DNA of 64,000 bases from Scandinavium manionii (GTDB taxonomy: Bacteria > Pseudomonadota > Gammaproteobacteria > Enterobacterales > Enterobacteriaceae): assembly GCF_024764775.1 (NCBI RefSeq), contig NZ_JALIGC010000035.1, positions 288,716 to 352,715 on the forward strand, in the 5' to 3' direction. Position numbers and translations under genes: made by a program. This document shows, piece after piece, positions 17,840 to 26,602 of the stretch. Each line of letters opens with the position of its first letter. The stretch's first letter is position 1. Under the pieces are notes generated by a model, which had not been told where the DNA came from, did no database searches, and worked only from the letters and a program-made list of their open reading frames with translations.

Positions 17840-18891
17840 ATTGTCACCCATTTGCCTTTTTCCGCAGACTCATACAACGCCGCGACCAGTTGCTGAATAA
17901 TGAAGCCCTGTTCACCGTCGGCAATCGTGACCGGCTCGCCCTGCACATGGCGTACGAACGCATCCATACTGCGAAAATGGCGATTGTCGTCGGCCTGATC
18001 GCGCTGGTATAGCGTGTTCAGTTCGCCATTCACATCGTTATAAACATGCGCCGGGAACAGCGTGGCACCGGCTTTATCCCCGCAAAAGGTGACGTTCATC
18101 CGTGACTGCTCGGTGATGTTAAGCACAAAGGAAGTCTCGATCCGCAGCAGGCCACCATTTTCAAACTCAATGGTACCAAACAGAGCATCTTCAACGGTGT
18201 ACTGCGTCGGGTCCCATTCGCCAAACTGACCGCTGCTTTTCACGGTGCCGAGCTTCTCGAAGCTGTGGGCCATGACGCGTCGCACCGCGGGAAAACCCAG
18301 CACATACATTGCGGCGTCCAGCATATGAATGCCGATATCGATCAACGGCCCACCGCCCTGCATGGCTTTATTGGTAAATACACCCCAGCCTGGAACGCCG
18401 CTGCGTCGCAAGGCGGTGGCGGTGGTGAAATACACTTCGCCCAATGCCCCTACCTGCACTTGCTCGCGTAAAAGCTGGGCGTCGAGGGAGAAGCGATGAT
18501 GGAAATCATACGCCAGCACTTTGCCCTGTTGACGCGCCATAGCGCGCATCTGGTTAGCCTGCTGCGGCGTCATAGCCGGAGGCTTTTCACACATCACGTG
18601 ACAGCCCGCTTCCAGAGCGGCTAAAACATGCTCAAAATGAAAACGGTTAGGCGAGCAGACGCTCACAACGTCAGGCTGTACTTCCTGCAACATCAGGCGT
18701 ACGTCGTCATAGCTGCCTGCAATCTCAAATTTCGCCGCAAACGCCTGCGCTTGTTCCAGGCGGCTATCACAGACAGCCACCATCTGGAGGTCACACCGCG
18801 TGGCGTAGTATGTAGCATGGACTTTGTCCGCCACCTGCCCCGCGCCGATGATGGCGACGCGCAACGGGACGACAGCTGTAGCATTGTTCAC
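17833..18891 (-). CDS. ycjS: D-glucoside 3-dehydrogenase / 3-keto-glucoside reductase
   Basis: Gfo/Idh/MocA-family NAD(P)-dependent oxidoreductase, 352 residues. Rossmann motif AIIGAGQVADKVH near the N-terminus, the EKPPA signature (CEKPPAMTPQQAN) and the downstream substrate-binding domain with DIGIHMLDAA are visible. I chose the GTG at 18891 (NNATAVVPLRVAII follows) because GAGGA lies 7 bases upstream; an alternative GTG at 18909 lies before that ribosome-binding site. E. coli YcjS reduces 3-keto-D-glucosides at the end of the YcjQ-YcjR-YcjS guloside-to-glucoside route, and the three genes are adjacent here. Confidence 0.92.
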   Translation of the reverse strand: MNNATAVVPLRVAIIGAGQVADKVHATYYATRCDLQMVAVCDSRLEQAQAFAAKFEIAGSYDDVRLMLQEVQPDVVSVCSPNRFHFEHVLAALEAGCHVMCEKPPAMTPQQANQMRAMARQQGKVLAYDFHHRFSLDAQLLREQVQVGALGEVYFTTATALRRSGVPGWGVFTNKAMQGGGPLIDIGIHMLDAAMYVLGFPAVRRVMAHSFEKLGTVKSSGQFGEWDPTQYTVEDALFGTIEFENGGLLRIETSFVLNITEQSRMNVTFCGDKAGATLFPAHVYNDVNGELNTLYQRDQADDNRHFRSMDAFVRHVQGEPVTIADGEQGFIIQQLVAALYESAEKGKWVTIC

Positions 18892-18902
18892 GCGATGTCC
18901 TC

Positions 18903-19691
18903 TTAGCACTCACGCAGGTAAACGAGGGAATCCTGATACGCTTTTGCCAGGTCGGCGGCACGCACGCGGCATTCATACACGACAAACCCGGAATAATTAT
19001 CTGCTCGCAATTGGTCAAACAGCGCGGCGAAATTCAGGCTGCCGCTACCCGGCTGATAACGGTGGTTATCTGCGATATGAACATGGCCGAGCAGATCGCG
19101 GTTCGCGTGCAGTGCACCCGCAATATCGTCCTCTTCAATGTTCATGTGATAGAAATCGCCAATAATTTGCGTGTGTTTGAGTTGATTGTCGCTGATATAG
19201 CCACGGGCATCCGCCAGGGTGTTGATCATGTGATCCTGATAGCGGTTCAGCGGTTCAAGCAGAACTGTCGTCCCGGTACGGCCTGCGACCTCGTCCAGGA
19301 AACGCAGCGAATCGCTGACCGCTTTGCGATCGCCATCGAGGCTGCGCGGCGAGGTCATCGGCGGCAAACGGAAGGTGAACATTCCCCATGCAGCAGGAAC
19401 CACGATGCCTTTACCGCCCACTTCCGCCAGCGCTTCGAGAATGCGAGCGATTTGCTGTAATCCGTTGAGTCGACGCTCTTCGATAAAATCACCGATCCAG
19501 CCATCATAGCCACCACAGGCGGTGGTCACCGGCAGCCCGGTTTCTTTGATGGCCGCTTTTACTTCGTCCAGATTATTCACCAACAAACGACCGTCGATTT
19601 CGTAGCCGTCAAAGCCCATCGCTTTGATGTAACGAAATTTCTCCAGAATATTTTCCGGGAAGAAGGCCTGATTCTGCGTTGCGATTTTCAT
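18903..19691 (-). CDS. ycjR: 3-keto-guloside/glucoside 4-epimerase
   Basis: Xylose-isomerase-like TIM-barrel epimerase of the AP-endonuclease-2 superfamily, 262 residues. Metal ligands are expected at the Glu in VLLEPLNRYQ, Asp/His in IGDFYHMN, His in GHVHIADN and Glu in VYECRV. E. coli YcjR epimerises C4 of 3-keto-D-gulosides to 3-keto-D-glucosides. It lies between ycjQ (19-base gap) and ycjS (11-base gap) in the operon. Confidence 0.93.
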   Translation of the reverse strand: MKIATQNQAFFPENILEKFRYIKAMGFDGYEIDGRLLVNNLDEVKAAIKETGLPVTTACGGYDGWIGDFIEERRLNGLQQIARILEALAEVGGKGIVVPAAWGMFTFRLPPMTSPRSLDGDRKAVSDSLRFLDEVAGRTGTTVLLEPLNRYQDHMINTLADARGYISDNQLKHTQIIGDFYHMNIEEDDIAGALHANRDLLGHVHIADNHRYQPGSGSLNFAALFDQLRADNYSGFVVYECRVRAADLAKAYQDSLVYLREC

Positions 19692-19710
19692 GATGTTGCT
19701 TTCCTTGCGC

Positions 19711-20763
19711 TTAAAAAGTGACGCCCATTTTGATACTCAGCTCAGGCTGTTTATCGACGAATTTCATGTAGCTCTCCGGACTCTCGCTGAACGGCACCAC
19801 CGGGTCGATCAGGTCGTCACAGTTCAGATAACCGTTCATCAGCAATTCCCAGCAGGTTTCCTCGATACGCTTACGACTCCAGCGCGGGTAGTCCGGGTTA
19901 GGTTCGCTGCACGCGCGGGAGAAGACGATTTTTGCGTTGTTGAAATGCGCTTCACGCCCGAGGTTGAAACCTTCGGCAAACGGTTTGGCAAACGCGACGT
20001 AGGAAATGGTGCCGCCGTAGGCCAGGCCTCGCAGGGCGGATTGCAACGCATCCGCGTAACCGCTGGTCTCGATGATGATGTCGGCGCCTTGCTTACCGGT
20101 CAGTTTTTTGATTTCCAGCCCAACGTCGGTGCCGAACGGGTTGAGACACACATCGGCCCCGTGGCGACGCGCTATCTCACAGCGATGGCCAATTGGGTCG
20201 ATGCCAATCACGACCGATGCCCCCGCTTTTTTCGCCAACTGCACCGCAATTTGACCAATCGCGCCCAGGCCAATCACCACCACATAGTCGCCTACGCGCA
20301 CGTTGGCATCGCGCACGCCGCTCATCGCGAACTGCGCCGGGTCATAGCAGACGGCGTTTTTCCACGATGCACCGGCGGGCATTTTGCGCAGTTTGTAGTT
20401 ATTGACTGCGTTAACGATGACGGTTTCTGCCAGAGGGCCGTAGCAGCAAACGCTGTCGCCTTCGCGATAGTCTGTCACGTCCGCACCACACTGAATGATA
20501 TCGCCGACCACCATGTTGCCGAGCTGGAATTTGCCGAACTCAATGCCGCGCGGCGCGTTGGCGTCACGGGCGGTAAAAAGCTGCCATTCGGCGTCAAACT
20601 GCTCATCAATAAAAGGGCTCGCCGCACGAAAATCAACCACTTCGGTGCCGTGTTTTGGCGCGCCGTAACGCACACGAATTTTCACTTCATTTACCGCTAC
20701 CGGTGCGTCCTGATACTCCACCAGCGCTGCGATGCGTGGGGCTGTTGCCACTAATTTTTTCAT
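19711..20763 (-). CDS. ycjQ: D-guloside 3-dehydrogenase
   Basis: Zinc-type medium-chain dehydrogenase, 350 residues. The Rossmann motif is VVIGLGAIGQIAVQLAKKAG, and the zinc/substrate region includes KHGTEVVDF and IEFGKFQLGN. E. coli YcjQ oxidises C3 of D-gulosides, the first step of the YcjQRS conversion. The ATG at 20763 (MKKLVATAPRIAAL) aligns with E. coli; one extra Met codon lies directly before it. Neighbours: ycjP upstream, ycjR downstream. Confidence 0.93.
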   Translation of the reverse strand: MKKLVATAPRIAALVEYQDAPVAVNEVKIRVRYGAPKHGTEVVDFRAASPFIDEQFDAEWQLFTARDANAPRGIEFGKFQLGNMVVGDIIQCGADVTDYREGDSVCCYGPLAETVIVNAVNNYKLRKMPAGASWKNAVCYDPAQFAMSGVRDANVRVGDYVVVIGLGAIGQIAVQLAKKAGASVVIGIDPIGHRCEIARRHGADVCLNPFGTDVGLEIKKLTGKQGADIIIETSGYADALQSALRGLAYGGTISYVAFAKPFAEGFNLGREAHFNNAKIVFSRACSEPNPDYPRWSRKRIEETCWELLMNGYLNCDDLIDPVVPFSESPESYMKFVDKQPELSIKMGVTF

Positions 20764-20790
20764 CACTTATTCCTTGTCAAACTGACTGCC

Positions 20791-21636
20791 TCAGCCTTTA
20801 ACGCCGCCGGCGGTCAAACCACTCTTAATAAAGCGCTCGGAAAGCGCGTACATGATGATGACGGGCAGCGCGGTCACCAGCGATGCGGCCATCATTCGTC
20901 CCCAGATATAATCCGGCGTACTAAACAGCGTGTTCAGCCCCACTGGCAGCGTGAAGTTCTCTGCGCTGGAGAGGAAAATCGAGGCAAACAGATAGTCGTT
21001 CCACGCCACCATGAAACAGTACACAAACACCGATATCAGGCCCGACATCGCCAGCGGCACCGTGATACGGAAGATGATTTGCAGCCGGTTCAGCCCGTCC
21101 ATCATCGCCGCTTCCTCGATTTCATCCGGGATGGTGTCGAAGTAGCTTTTCAGCATGAAAATGGCGGTCGGCAGCGTTTGCGTCACCATGGTGAGAATCA
21201 GCGCCAGCTCGGTGTCATAAATGCCCAGCGCGGTGATGATTTTGAACAACGGCACCACCAGCAAAATGCCGGAGAACATGTAGACGGTGTAAAAACTGGC
21301 GTTGATGGTTTCCCGTCCACGAAAGCGCAGTTTCGACAGCGCCCACGCACCGAGCGTGCCGAGGAACAGTGAGATGGCCGAAGAGACAATCGACACTACC
21401 AGGCTGTTACGGAAATAGCTGACGAACGGGAAAATCAGCGGATTAAAAATGTCGACGTAGTGCTCGAAGGTCCATTGCTGCGGCAGCAGCGTTGGATGCA
21501 GCGAGATAGCCTCCTTCGCGCTCTTGAACGAGGTCATCAGCATCACAAAGAACGGAAACAGCGTGAAGCCGAGGAACAGCGCCAGCCCGACGTAAAACAG
21601 CGCGGAACACCTAAGACGTTGTTTATTTGTTGCCAT
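20791..21636 (-). CDS. ycjP: ABC sugar importer permease
   Basis: Inner-membrane permease of the MalG type, 281 residues with six predicted membrane segments. The EAA loop that contacts the ATPase reads EEAAMMDGLNRLQIIFRITVP near residue 190. It overlaps ycjO by 14 bases. With YcjO it forms the channel of the importer served by YcjN and YcjV. Confidence 0.93.
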   Translation of the reverse strand: MATNKQRLRCSALFYVGLALFLGFTLFPFFVMLMTSFKSAKEAISLHPTLLPQQWTFEHYVDIFNPLIFPFVSYFRNSLVVSIVSSAISLFLGTLGAWALSKLRFRGRETINASFYTVYMFSGILLVVPLFKIITALGIYDTELALILTMVTQTLPTAIFMLKSYFDTIPDEIEEAAMMDGLNRLQIIFRITVPLAMSGLISVFVYCFMVAWNDYLFASIFLSSAENFTLPVGLNTLFSTPDYIWGRMMAASLVTALPVIIMYALSERFIKSGLTAGGVKG

Positions 21637-22528
21637 TGAAATTCACCCGTTTTCTGGTCAGCAGAATCACTGCGAAAATGATCACAAACAGCACCACGGA
21701 AATTGCCGCTGCCTTGCCCAAATCGTTAAAGGCAAACGCCGTCTTATACAGATAGACGCCAAGAATATTGACCTTGGTGGTCAGCAGATAGACATCGGCG
21801 AACATGTAGAACATCCAGATGGTGCGCAGCGTCACCACCGTCGCCAGCACCGGCATGATCGCCGGCAGCGTGACGATGCGAAAACGCTGCCACCCGTTCG
21901 CGCCGTCCATTTCCGCCGCTTCGTACAGCGATTTATCAATGGTCTGCAAAATGGCCAGAAATGAAATAAAGGCGTAAGGGAAATAGCGCCAAATGGCGAA
22001 CAGCACTACCAGCACAAAGCTGCTGTTCGGATTGTCGAACCACAGTGGCGCCTGCTTATACAGCCCCAGCACATCGACACCGAGATAGTTCACGATCCCG
22101 TAGCCGTTGTTGAACATGTATTTCCACGCAAATACCAGTGAGATTGACGGTGTTACGTAGGACAACAGCACCAGCGAGCGCGCCGTTTTGCGCAGACGAA
22201 ATTCGCGGTTGAAAAATATCGCCACCGCCAGCCCCAATCCGGTACTGCCCAGCACCACCAGCGCGGTATACCAGAAGGTCATCCACAATGAGTGCCAGAA
22301 ACCCGGGTCGCTGAGAATGCGCGTGTAGTTATCCAGCCCGACGAAGGTCGACGCGATGCGTGGGTTCAACGGCAGGTGTTGAAAACTGATTTCGATATTG
22401 GAGACCATCGGCCATGCCACCAGCCCAGCCAGCAGCAACAGGCTGGGACCGAGCAGCATCATGGCAAACGGTAAGTCGGAGCGGCCCGACATCAACTTCT
22501 TCATCATCCCGTTTCCTGCCTGTTTCAT
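21623..22528 (-). CDS. ycjO: ABC sugar importer permease
   Basis: Inner-membrane permease of the MalF/UgpA type, 301 residues, six main membrane segments, EAA loop YEAAEMDGANGWQRFRIVTLP. The ATG at 22528 overlaps the ycjN stop in an ATGA junction, which supports this start; an internal MMKK further in would give nearer the E. coli length. Partner of YcjP. Confidence 0.93.
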   Translation of the reverse strand: MKQAGNGMMKKLMSGRSDLPFAMMLLGPSLLLLAGLVAWPMVSNIEISFQHLPLNPRIASTFVGLDNYTRILSDPGFWHSLWMTFWYTALVVLGSTGLGLAVAIFFNREFRLRKTARSLVLLSYVTPSISLVFAWKYMFNNGYGIVNYLGVDVLGLYKQAPLWFDNPNSSFVLVVLFAIWRYFPYAFISFLAILQTIDKSLYEAAEMDGANGWQRFRIVTLPAIMPVLATVVTLRTIWMFYMFADVYLLTTKVNILGVYLYKTAFAFNDLGKAAAISVVLFVIIFAVILLTRKRVNFNGNK

Positions 22529-23814
22529 GGCTGTTGTACGAGAGCATCGAGGCGTTTTTGCCCCTCAGCCAACAGCGGTTCAATCGGTTTTTTACCTACC
22601 GTCGCGGCGTTGACCATGGCGCTGATGGTTCCGGAACCGGTGACATCGCCCATACGTGTGAAGTTTTTATCGCCGACAGCACCGAATACCTTCACGTTCG
22701 GGTATTGAGCGATCAACTCATACGGCAACTGACCGAAGGCTTTAATCACCGCGTTATCTTTCCAGGTGGCGGTTTCAACCACGCCTTTGGTCATTGGCAG
22801 CGCCGCCCCCGGCGACATCATCACCCAGTCGGCGGAGTTCTGTGGTTTCTCCATCCAGGTGACGAACTTCTCTGCCGCCTCTGTCTGCTCTTTTTCCTGA
22901 CCAGACGTAATGGTCAATGATGTCACCATTCCGTACGCCGCAGACGTGGCTTGTGTCGGCACCATAAAGCCCAGATTTTCAGGTTTACCTTCTTTGTACA
23001 CCGCCGGGAGAATGTAGGTGGAGTACATCGCCATCGGCGCGGAGCCATTCATAAAGGCGTCTTTAATCTCCATCACGTCGTTGGAGCCCGGCATGGTGGT
23101 GGTAGCTAAATCGCGATAGAACGCCAGCGTGCTGCGCATTTCCGGGGTATCGAGTGAGATGCCACCCTGACTGTTAAATACGTTGGCGTTGTTCGACAGT
23201 GCAAACTGTGAGAACGCCTGCTCGGTCATCACGCTTTCTGCTGTTGGCAGCGCGATGCCATACTTTTTCATCGAAGGATTGCTCAGCGCCTTGCTGGCGG
23301 CTAACAACTCCTGCCAGTTGTGCGGTTCCGCGATCCCCGCTGCCGCTAACATGTCTTTGTGATACCAGACGCCTGAAAGCCACGCGCTGATTGGCGCCCC
23401 GGTCCAGGCTGTTCCGTCCTCAGTACGCACGATGCGTAATACGCCATCATAGAAATTATCTTCACCGGAATCAGCGATGGATTTAGCAATGGCGTTACGG
23501 TCGAGTAATTGCTCTTTATCCAGCACTTTGGCGTAGTCATGGCTGACTTCCATCACCGCGGGCAACGCCCCGGTTCGCGCCAGAGTAATAACTTTGGTAT
23601 TAAACGCATCCTCTTCAACCGGGACCGGTTTAACGACAATGCCCGGATTCTCTTTTTCAAAGCGCTCAATTAATTTCGTGATCACCGCCTGGCGCTCTTG
23701 CTCCACCGACGAGTGCATAAATTCGATCGTGACGGTTTTATTATCATCCCGACACCCTGAAATTAGGGCGCAGGAAACCAGTGCTGTTACCAGCACAGTT
23801 TTTGCCATTTTCAT
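22525..23814 (-). CDS. ycjN: ABC sugar importer substrate-binding lipoprotein
   Basis: A 429-residue family-1 solute-binding protein. The N-terminus MKMAKTVLVTALVSCALISGC has a lipoprotein signal with the acylated Cys at 21 (LISGC), so it is anchored to the membrane facing the periplasm. The body has the usual sugar-binder architecture (VEQERQAVITKLIERFEKENPG). It overlaps ycjO by four bases and follows ycjM by 12. The true ligand is not proven; glucosyl-glycerate, kojibiose or a guloside are suggested by the enzymes next door. Confidence 0.92.
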   Translation of the reverse strand: MKMAKTVLVTALVSCALISGCRDDNKTVTIEFMHSSVEQERQAVITKLIERFEKENPGIVVKPVPVEEDAFNTKVITLARTGALPAVMEVSHDYAKVLDKEQLLDRNAIAKSIADSGEDNFYDGVLRIVRTEDGTAWTGAPISAWLSGVWYHKDMLAAAGIAEPHNWQELLAASKALSNPSMKKYGIALPTAESVMTEQAFSQFALSNNANVFNSQGGISLDTPEMRSTLAFYRDLATTTMPGSNDVMEIKDAFMNGSAPMAMYSTYILPAVYKEGKPENLGFMVPTQATSAAYGMVTSLTITSGQEKEQTEAAEKFVTWMEKPQNSADWVMMSPGAALPMTKGVVETATWKDNAVIKAFGQLPYELIAQYPNVKVFGAVGDKNFTRMGDVTGSGTISAMVNAATVGKKPIEPLLAEGQKRLDALVQQP

Positions 23815-23826
23815 TTATTCTTCCTT

Positions 23827-25512
23827 TTATTTAGAATCTATCCACATAACCTGCCAGGGCGCGAGATTCACTTCGCCCTCAGCTATATCACAACCGCTTA
23901 TTAATTCCCGTGCTGAGCTATATTTTTGAAGAACACTCTGGGGGTGGTCGCTGAAATTAAATAAACACGTAATACGTTGGTTATTTTCCGCCGTACGCGT
24001 AATTTGCAATACGCTGCGGTTGAGGGCGGTAAATTCGGCTTTCGCATTCGGATGAAAAGCGTGGTGTTCACGACGCAAAGCAATCAGATGCGACAGTCGA
24101 TGATAGACGCGTTGACGCAGACTGCCCGACTGAGACATGGCCGTTTCGATTTCATCCATGTCGTATTTCTGGCGGTTGATAGCCCGGTTATAGCCTGCTT
24201 TTTCAACGCCAGCATAGTCATTACGCGAACCCAGAATGCTTTGAATGTAGATGGCTGGCACGCCAGGGAAACTGAGCAACACCGCATGAGCCAGCACAAA
24301 ACGGGCGAGTCTGTCGTCATCGCTGCTCTCTTTCGGACTGAGCGCATCCATATAGGTGACGTTGATTTCGTACGGACTGCGGCTGCCGTCCGGGTTATTT
24401 TTCCAGTTTACCAACGCCCCCTGTTGCTGCAATTTTTCAACCAGTTGCAGGATATCTTCTTCAGCCAGGATCCCACGCAGCGGGTTGAGCCCAACCCCGT
24501 CATGAGAGGCAAGGAAGTTAAACCAGGTGGTGTCCGTCGATGGCAGCGCCAGACTCTGCGCCCAACCGCAAAGCGTTTCGACATTGGCGCTGTGCATGGC
24601 ATGCAGCACCAGCGGCGGCAGAGAGAACTGGTACACCATCTGCGCTTCGTCGTGACCGTTACCGAAATAGGCGACGTTGTCTTTGTGCGGAACGTTAGTT
24701 TCAGTGATGATCACCGTACCCGGCGCGACCTCTTCCGCGATGGCGCGGAAGAGCTTAATTAACGCGTGAGTTTGCGGCAGATGAATGCAGGAGGTGCCCG
24801 GCACTTTCCACATGAAACCGACGGCATCCAGACGCACGTAATCCGCCCCCTGCTCCAGGTAATGAAGCAGCACGTTGACCATCGCAATCAGCACTTCCGG
24901 TTCGGCAAAATTAAGGTCGATTTGATCGTCGCTGAAGGTCGTCCACAGATGGCGCACTGACTCATCGCTTAAGGTAAACGGCGTCAGCAATGGCAAGGCG
25001 CGCGGACGGGTCACGGCGGAAAGGTCGGTATCGGGGTCAACGGCGATAAAGAAGTTTTCGAAGCCAGGTTCCTGGCGCAGATAGCGGGCAAACCATTCAC
25101 TTTTTGCGGACATATGGTTGCAGACAAAATCAAACATCAGCTTTGACGATCGCTTCAGGTCTGCAACGTCCTGCCAGTCTCCCGAAGCCGGTTCCACTTG
25201 ATGATAATCAACCACCGAGAATCCATCGTCGGACGACCACGGATAAAAAGGTAAAAGATGAACGTGGGAAAAATGCTCTTTCAGCCAGCGATTAAAAAAA
25301 CGGGTAAATATCGGCAGGCTTGTCTTTCCTTCAGAGCGAAATTGATCAGCGTAGGTGATTAATACCACATCCTGCTGATCCCAGTTCATTTTACGGCGTT
25401 CGATAATACGAGATTTTGCTTTTTCAATATCTGAAAAAAGCCTTACTTCCTGGTGCGTTAAAAACGAATTGCCATACACACTGTCAATCAGAGATTTTAT
25501 TTTTGAGTTCAC
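23827..25512 (-). CDS. ycjM: Glucosylglycerate-type glycoside phosphorylase (GH13_18)
   Basis: First gene of the operon, a sucrose-phosphorylase-like GH13 enzyme of 561 residues. The E. coli homologue phosphorolyses glucosyl-glycerate to glucose 1-phosphate. Barrel motifs DFVCNHMS, VRLDAVGFMW (nucleophile Asp), ITETNVPH (acid Glu) and FLASHDGVGL (transition-state Asp) are intact. I chose the GTG at 25512 (NSKIKSLIDSVYG follows): it aligns with the E. coli N-terminus, has GGA 8 bases upstream and lies just downstream of a promoter and operator, whereas a start at 25587 would lie upstream of that promoter. The nearby ATG at 25525 is in another frame and soon stops. Confidence 0.91.
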   Translation of the reverse strand: MNSKIKSLIDSVYGNSFLTHQEVRLFSDIEKAKSRIIERRKMNWDQQDVVLITYADQFRSEGKTSLPIFTRFFNRWLKEHFSHVHLLPFYPWSSDDGFSVVDYHQVEPASGDWQDVADLKRSSKLMFDFVCNHMSAKSEWFARYLRQEPGFENFFIAVDPDTDLSAVTRPRALPLLTPFTLSDESVRHLWTTFSDDQIDLNFAEPEVLIAMVNVLLHYLEQGADYVRLDAVGFMWKVPGTSCIHLPQTHALIKLFRAIAEEVAPGTVIITETNVPHKDNVAYFGNGHDEAQMVYQFSLPPLVLHAMHSANVETLCGWAQSLALPSTDTTWFNFLASHDGVGLNPLRGILAEEDILQLVEKLQQQGALVNWKNNPDGSRSPYEINVTYMDALSPKESSDDDRLARFVLAHAVLLSFPGVPAIYIQSILGSRNDYAGVEKAGYNRAINRQKYDMDEIETAMSQSGSLRQRVYHRLSHLIALRREHHAFHPNAKAEFTALNRSVLQITRTAENNQRITCLFNFSDHPQSVLQKYSSARELISGCDIAEGEVNLAPWQVMWIDSK

Positions 25513-25520
25513 GTTTATTT

Positions 25521-25538
25521 TCCATGGTAGCGGTCCCA
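25521..25538. promoter_or_regulatory. Presumed YcjW operator in front of ycjM
   Basis: The 18-mer TCCATGGTAGCGGTCCCA, identical to 15579-15596. It begins 8 bases past the -10 element of the ycjM promoter, over the start of transcription, as expected for a LacI-type repressor site. The palindromic core is TGGGACCGCTACCA on the minus strand. Confidence 0.7.
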
Positions 25539-25546
25539 CGGACTGA

Positions 25547-25575
25547 AATCTACTCCCCGAAAAATGCGATGTCAA
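25547..25575 (-). promoter_or_regulatory. Sigma-70 promoter of the ycjM-ompG operon
   Basis: On the minus strand TTGACA (25570-25575) is followed after exactly 17 bases by TAGATT (25547-25552). The -35 is consensus and the -10 is a 4/6 match. Confidence 0.75.
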
Positions 25576-25689
25576 CGCGACGGGCATGGGAAAAAACGCA
25601 AAAAGAGGATCTGTAGCCGCTCGAATGCATTAATTGTGAGCTGCCGCAAAAAAATGAGATAAATGATGCAAAGAAAGGCGAGAAAAAAG

Positions 25690-25724
25690 GAAGGTAAGGA
25701 AAAGAAAGGGGGAGCGCCCTCCCC
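25690..25724 (-). terminator. Terminator of the psp operon
   Basis: GGGGAG / CTCCCC stem with loop CGCC (25709-25724), followed on the minus strand by a T-rich tract. It begins 5 bases after the pspD stop, showing that the operon ends at pspD. Confidence 0.75.
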
Positions 25725-25729
25725 GTCTG

Positions 25730-25951
25730 TCAGGAGAAATACTTGCGTGACATGCGGCTGGCAAGGCGTGCCAGCACCGGTTCAAGCGCCATCGCCAACA
25801 GCATTTTAATCGGACGGCGAGCGACGGATTTGATAGCCCAACCGGCAACGCCCGCCGGGCCGTAACGCAGTGCGGTCAGCAAAACCAGCTTGCCCGCGAT
25901 TTTCAGACCGGGTTTCACTTTCTGCCCGGTACGTTGCCATGTTGAATTCAT
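25730..25951 (-). CDS. pspD: Phage shock protein D
   Basis: A 73-residue inner-membrane-associated protein, last in this psp operon. It contains the conserved KLVLLTALRYGPAGVAGWAIKSVARRP hydrophobic/amphipathic region, almost identical to E. coli in residues 15-50. The ATG at 25951 follows GAGAGG. Its role is accessory in envelope-stress response. No pspE follows. Confidence 0.93.
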   Translation of the reverse strand: MNSTWQRTGQKVKPGLKIAGKLVLLTALRYGPAGVAGWAIKSVARRPIKMLLAMALEPVLARLASRMSRKYFS

Positions 25952-25967
25952 CAAATGCCTCTCTCAG

Positions 25968-26327
25968 TTACAGCTGGCGAAAACGGCTGCGTAGCGAAAA
26001 CGTGTCGGAGGTGACGTAGCGTTCCATTTCACGCAGACGCTTTTCACCCGCCGCCAGTTCGGTATCCACCGCATTCAGCAGTTCGCCGCTGGACGGCATT
26101 TTTTCGCCGTACATTTCATTGTCAGGAATCGGGTCAAGGGCAAACGTCATGATGATGTAAGCCACAACCACGAAGAAAAACAGGCCAAAAATCATGGCCA
26201 GCACGGTAATCAGACGCACCAGTTTCACCGGAACGTCGAGCCAGTGCGCAATCCCGGCACACACGCCCTTCACCATGCCCTGCTGTGGAATACGCCACAG
26301 CTTCTTACTGAAATCTAATCCCGCCAT
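25968..26327 (-). CDS. pspC: Phage shock protein C
   Basis: A 119-residue inner-membrane protein, same length as E. coli. The PspC domain opens with KKLWRIPQQGMVKGVCAGIAHW, one long membrane segment follows (LITVLAMIFGLFFFVVVAYIIM), then a cytoplasmic/periplasmic tail with a leucine-zipper-like end. With PspB it senses envelope stress and recruits PspA, freeing PspF. It overlaps the pspB stop by one base. Confidence 0.96.
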   Translation of the reverse strand: MAGLDFSKKLWRIPQQGMVKGVCAGIAHWLDVPVKLVRLITVLAMIFGLFFFVVVAYIIMTFALDPIPDNEMYGEKMPSSGELLNAVDTELAAGEKRLREMERYVTSDTFSLRSRFRQL

Positions 26328-26548
26328 TATTGTTCTCTCCAGTTCGGATGTTCCGCGTCGAGAATTTGTTCCAGCGCCTGAATGCGTTCCCGCATCCGTT
26401 TTGCCTCATCCGTCAGCTGCGATAAACGCTGCTGCTCGCTCTGCGACAAATCAGCGCCGGAGCGGTTGCTGTAATGCAGCCACAGCCAGACCGGCAGGAC
26501 AAACAGCACAAACAACGTCAACGGTATGGCCAGAAAAAGCGCGCTCAT
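26327..26548 (-). CDS. pspB: Phage shock protein B
   Basis: A 73-residue protein with an N-terminal membrane anchor (LFLAIPLTLFVLFVLPVWLWLHY) and a cytoplasmic coiled coil (LSQLTDEAKRMRERIQALEQ). Sensor partner of PspC. It is preceded by a good AGGAG site. Confidence 0.96.
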   Translation of the reverse strand: MSALFLAIPLTLFVLFVLPVWLWLHYSNRSGADLSQSEQQRLSQLTDEAKRMRERIQALEQILDAEHPNWREQ

Positions 26549-26602
26549 GGGGTCTCCTTACAGATGATGAGCGGCGGTGCGTTCAGCACCGCCTGAAAAT
26601 GA

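Noticed and set aside
19690..20754. A 354-codon open frame antisense to ycjQ
   Set aside because: It is the complement of a well-conserved dehydrogenase gene; composition (His/Arg/Val-rich) is typical of antisense frames in G/C-rich genes.
23977..24762. A 261-codon open frame antisense to ycjM
   Set aside because: Shadow of a GH13 gene with intact motifs.
25524..25587. ycjM start at upstream in-frame codon 25587
   Set aside because: It lies upstream of the presumed promoter and operator and adds 25 residues unrelated to E. coli YcjM.
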